Shown: piece after piece, positions 12,850 through 14,026 of the stretch
Numbering within the stretch: the first letter of the stretch is position 1
How the letters are laid out: every line of letters starts with the position of its first letter
Source: Lachnospiraceae bacterium
GTDB lineage: Bacteria > Bacillota_A > Clostridia > Lachnospirales > Lachnospiraceae
DNA length: 14,026 bases
Assembly: GCA_017652545.1 (NCBI GenBank)
Contig: JAGCAV010000543.1
Coordinates: 1 to 14,026 of the forward strand
Direction: 5' to 3'
Program-made: the position numbers and the translations under genes
The notes under the pieces: generated by a model
Seen by the model: the letters and a program-made list of their open reading frames with translations, nothing else
The model's database searches: none
Told to the model about the DNA's origin: nothing

Positions 12850-13938
12850 TCATCTCTCCCTTCCCGGAGATGTATATTTTGTCCGAATGGTAATATCTGT
12901 ATAAATGTACTCTTCTGCCGGCTGGCGCCCGCTCCGGAGCAGCCCGGCCAGTGTCAGGACAGACCGGTATCCCTGGTTGTAGCCATCCTGGTCGATCACA
13001 AAATCCACAATATCCGTTTCCAGAAGAAGGCGGTTCTTCGACGTCAGGTCATAGATGACCACATAGGGTCTCTTTGTCTGTGTACGTGAAGCCATTGCCT
13101 TTCTGACTTCCTCATCTTCAAACGCATCCTGAATGCCGAGCTGCCCGTTGGAAACCATCACGATCCCCCCAAGCTCAGGATTGTTCAGAATCGCGTTTTT
13201 GATGATGGCAGCCACGTTTTCCCTTTCATACATGCTCGGGATAACACCCGTCAGCGTAATGCCCGGAAAGCTTGCCGCCAGTTCCTCTGAAAAACCGTTG
13301 ACCCGTCCCAGGTTTGTGCTGTTGGAAAAACTGCCGATCACGCCCAGCACGCTTCCCGTACCCCGCATCAGCGTGCCCAGGAGACCGGCCGCAGCCCGGC
13401 CTCCCTGCTGGTTATCCATGCCGATAAACGCGAGACGATGCACACCGACGATATCCGTATTAAAGGTCACGATCGGTATCCCTCTTTCTTCTGTCAGACG
13501 CAGAAGCCGTTCCCTGACGCCATCGCACTCCACAGGCATGATCGCCAGCGCGTCGATTCCCATCTCCATCAGTTCGTCCAGCGCTGCGCACTGCTGCTTC
13601 TCATCCACATCCAGGCATTCCCGGACGATCACTTCTATGCCGTACGCTTCAACCTCCGTGGCAGCTTCTTCAAATCCCCGTCTGATCAGCTGCATAAAGG
13701 AAGCGTCAGCCAGCTGTGTCACGATGCCGATCTTCCAGACACCTCCGGACGATGCGAGAATCTGCTGGGCGCGAAGATTCTTTTTTTCTGATTTTGTCAG
13801 GTAACCGACTTCACGGGCTGCCTCTCTCACCCGCTCCGCAACTTCATCCTTTACCCGACCGCGGTTATGCAGAACCCTGTCAACGGTCCCCCGTGAGACC
13901 CCTGTCAGTTCTGCGATCTGCTGCATTGTACCGGCCAT
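12850..13938 (-). CDS. LacI-family transcriptional regulator, likely local regulator of the inositol locus
   Basis: A 362-residue protein with an N-terminal LacI helix-turn-helix (residues 5-27, 'MQQIAELTGVSRGTVDRVL' then 'HNRG') and, from about 68 ('WKIGIVTQ'), a periplasmic-binding-protein-like sugar-sensing domain ('PIVTFNTDIVG', 'FIGMDNQQGGRAAAGLL'). I chose the ATG at 13938: GGGAGGAAAC precedes it at 8 bases and the protein then starts like other LacI members. The upstream in-frame ATG at 13971 would add 11 odd residues. The hinge 'GYLTKSEKKNLRAQQ' lacks the usual ARxL. It is the first gene of the minus-strand run, and repeated half-sites occur before both it and iolD, suggesting autoregulation plus control of the operon. 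Inositol or an early intermediate is the likely effector (inference). Repressor versus activator cannot be told. Confidence 0.9.
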   Translation of the reverse strand: MAGTMQQIAELTGVSRGTVDRVLHNRGRVKDEVAERVREAAREVGYLTKSEKKNLRAQQILASSGGVWKIGIVTQLADASFMQLIRRGFEEAATEVEAYGIEVIVRECLDVDEKQQCAALDELMEMGIDALAIMPVECDGVRERLLRLTEERGIPIVTFNTDIVGVHRLAFIGMDNQQGGRAAAGLLGTLMRGTGSVLGVIGSFSNSTNLGRVNGFSEELAASFPGITLTGVIPSMYERENVAAIIKNAILNNPELGGIVMVSNGQLGIQDAFEDEEVRKAMASRTQTKRPYVVIYDLTSKNRLLLETDIVDFVIDQDGYNQGYRSVLTLAGLLRSGRQPAEEYIYTDITIRTKYTSPGRER

Positions 13939-14005
13939 GTCCGTTTCCTCCCGACCTCCGATGAAAAACACTCAAAAAACTATCCTGCAGCTCTCATTTC
14001 CATGA

Positions 14006-14018
14006 TGTGTTCATTTAT
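14006..14018. promoter_or_regulatory. Third copy of TGTGTTCATTTAT, upstream of the regulator gene
   Basis: This 13-base sequence is identical to 12645-12657 and lies about 70 bases before the regulator's start codon. TGAT and ATCA flank it (14003-14006 and 14017-14020). I see no clear promoter within the window edge, which may cut it off. Confidence 0.4.
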
Positions 14019-14026
14019 CACCATTG

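Noticed and set aside
1..14026. tRNA, rRNA, CRISPR array, insertion sequence or prophage features
   Set aside because: I saw no cloverleaf, regularly spaced repeats, transposase or integrase; the window is almost wholly occupied by metabolic genes.

Overview
The window looks like chromosomal DNA from a Gram-positive anaerobe of the Firmicutes, most likely a gut-type Clostridia (Lachnospiraceae-like). I infer this from the strong AGGAGG-type ribosome binding sites, the moderately GC-rich coding sequence and the gene content; the genus cannot be fixed from sequence reading alone. Apart from a truncated MATE transporter at the left edge (+ strand), every gene lies on the minus strand and forms one catabolic locus that reads right to left.

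Layout in order of transcription: a LacI-family regulator (13938-12850); a regulatory region of about 295 bases with a good sigma-A-type promoter (-35 TTGCAA, 17-base spacer, -10 TATGAT), a 23-bp palindrome and repeated half-sites; then iolD, iolB and iolE of myo-inositol catabolism; then a type II (archaeal-type) GAPDH homologue, an archaeal-like phosphoglycerate kinase homologue, a LarA-type nickel hydroxyacid racemase, a malic enzyme, a split transketolase (N and C subunits) and a final xylose-isomerase-like TIM-barrel isomerase/epimerase. The intergenic gaps hold several stem-loops and CTCTTCACT-type repeats. The usual lower inositol genes iolC (kinase), iolJ (aldolase) and iolA (malonic semialdehyde dehydrogenase) are not in the window, nor is iolG.

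Main hypothesis (inference): the locus encodes a transketolase-based variant of inositol breakdown. IolE, IolD and IolB convert 2-keto-myo-inositol to 2-deoxy-5-keto-D-gluconate (DKG). Read from its CH2OH-CO end, DKG has the 3S,4R configuration that transketolase donors need. Removing the two-carbon ketol unit (for example onto glyceraldehyde 3-phosphate, giving xylulose 5-phosphate) would leave (R)-3-hydroxy-4-oxobutanoate, that is D-malate semialdehyde. This is the analogue of D-glyceraldehyde 3-phosphate with a carboxylate in place of the phosphate. The GAPDH and PGK homologues could then oxidise it through an acyl phosphate to D-malate with ATP formation, the LarA homologue could racemise D-malate to L-malate, and malic enzyme could give pyruvate plus CO2. 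Each otherwise puzzling gene gets a consecutive step, and no phosphorylation of DKG or malonic semialdehyde is needed. Changes at substrate-phosphate positions in the transketolase and PGK homologues, and active-site-region changes in the GAPDH homologue, are compatible with this but do not prove it. The simpler alternative is a conventional inositol operon with extra glycolytic and pentose-phosphate paralogues.
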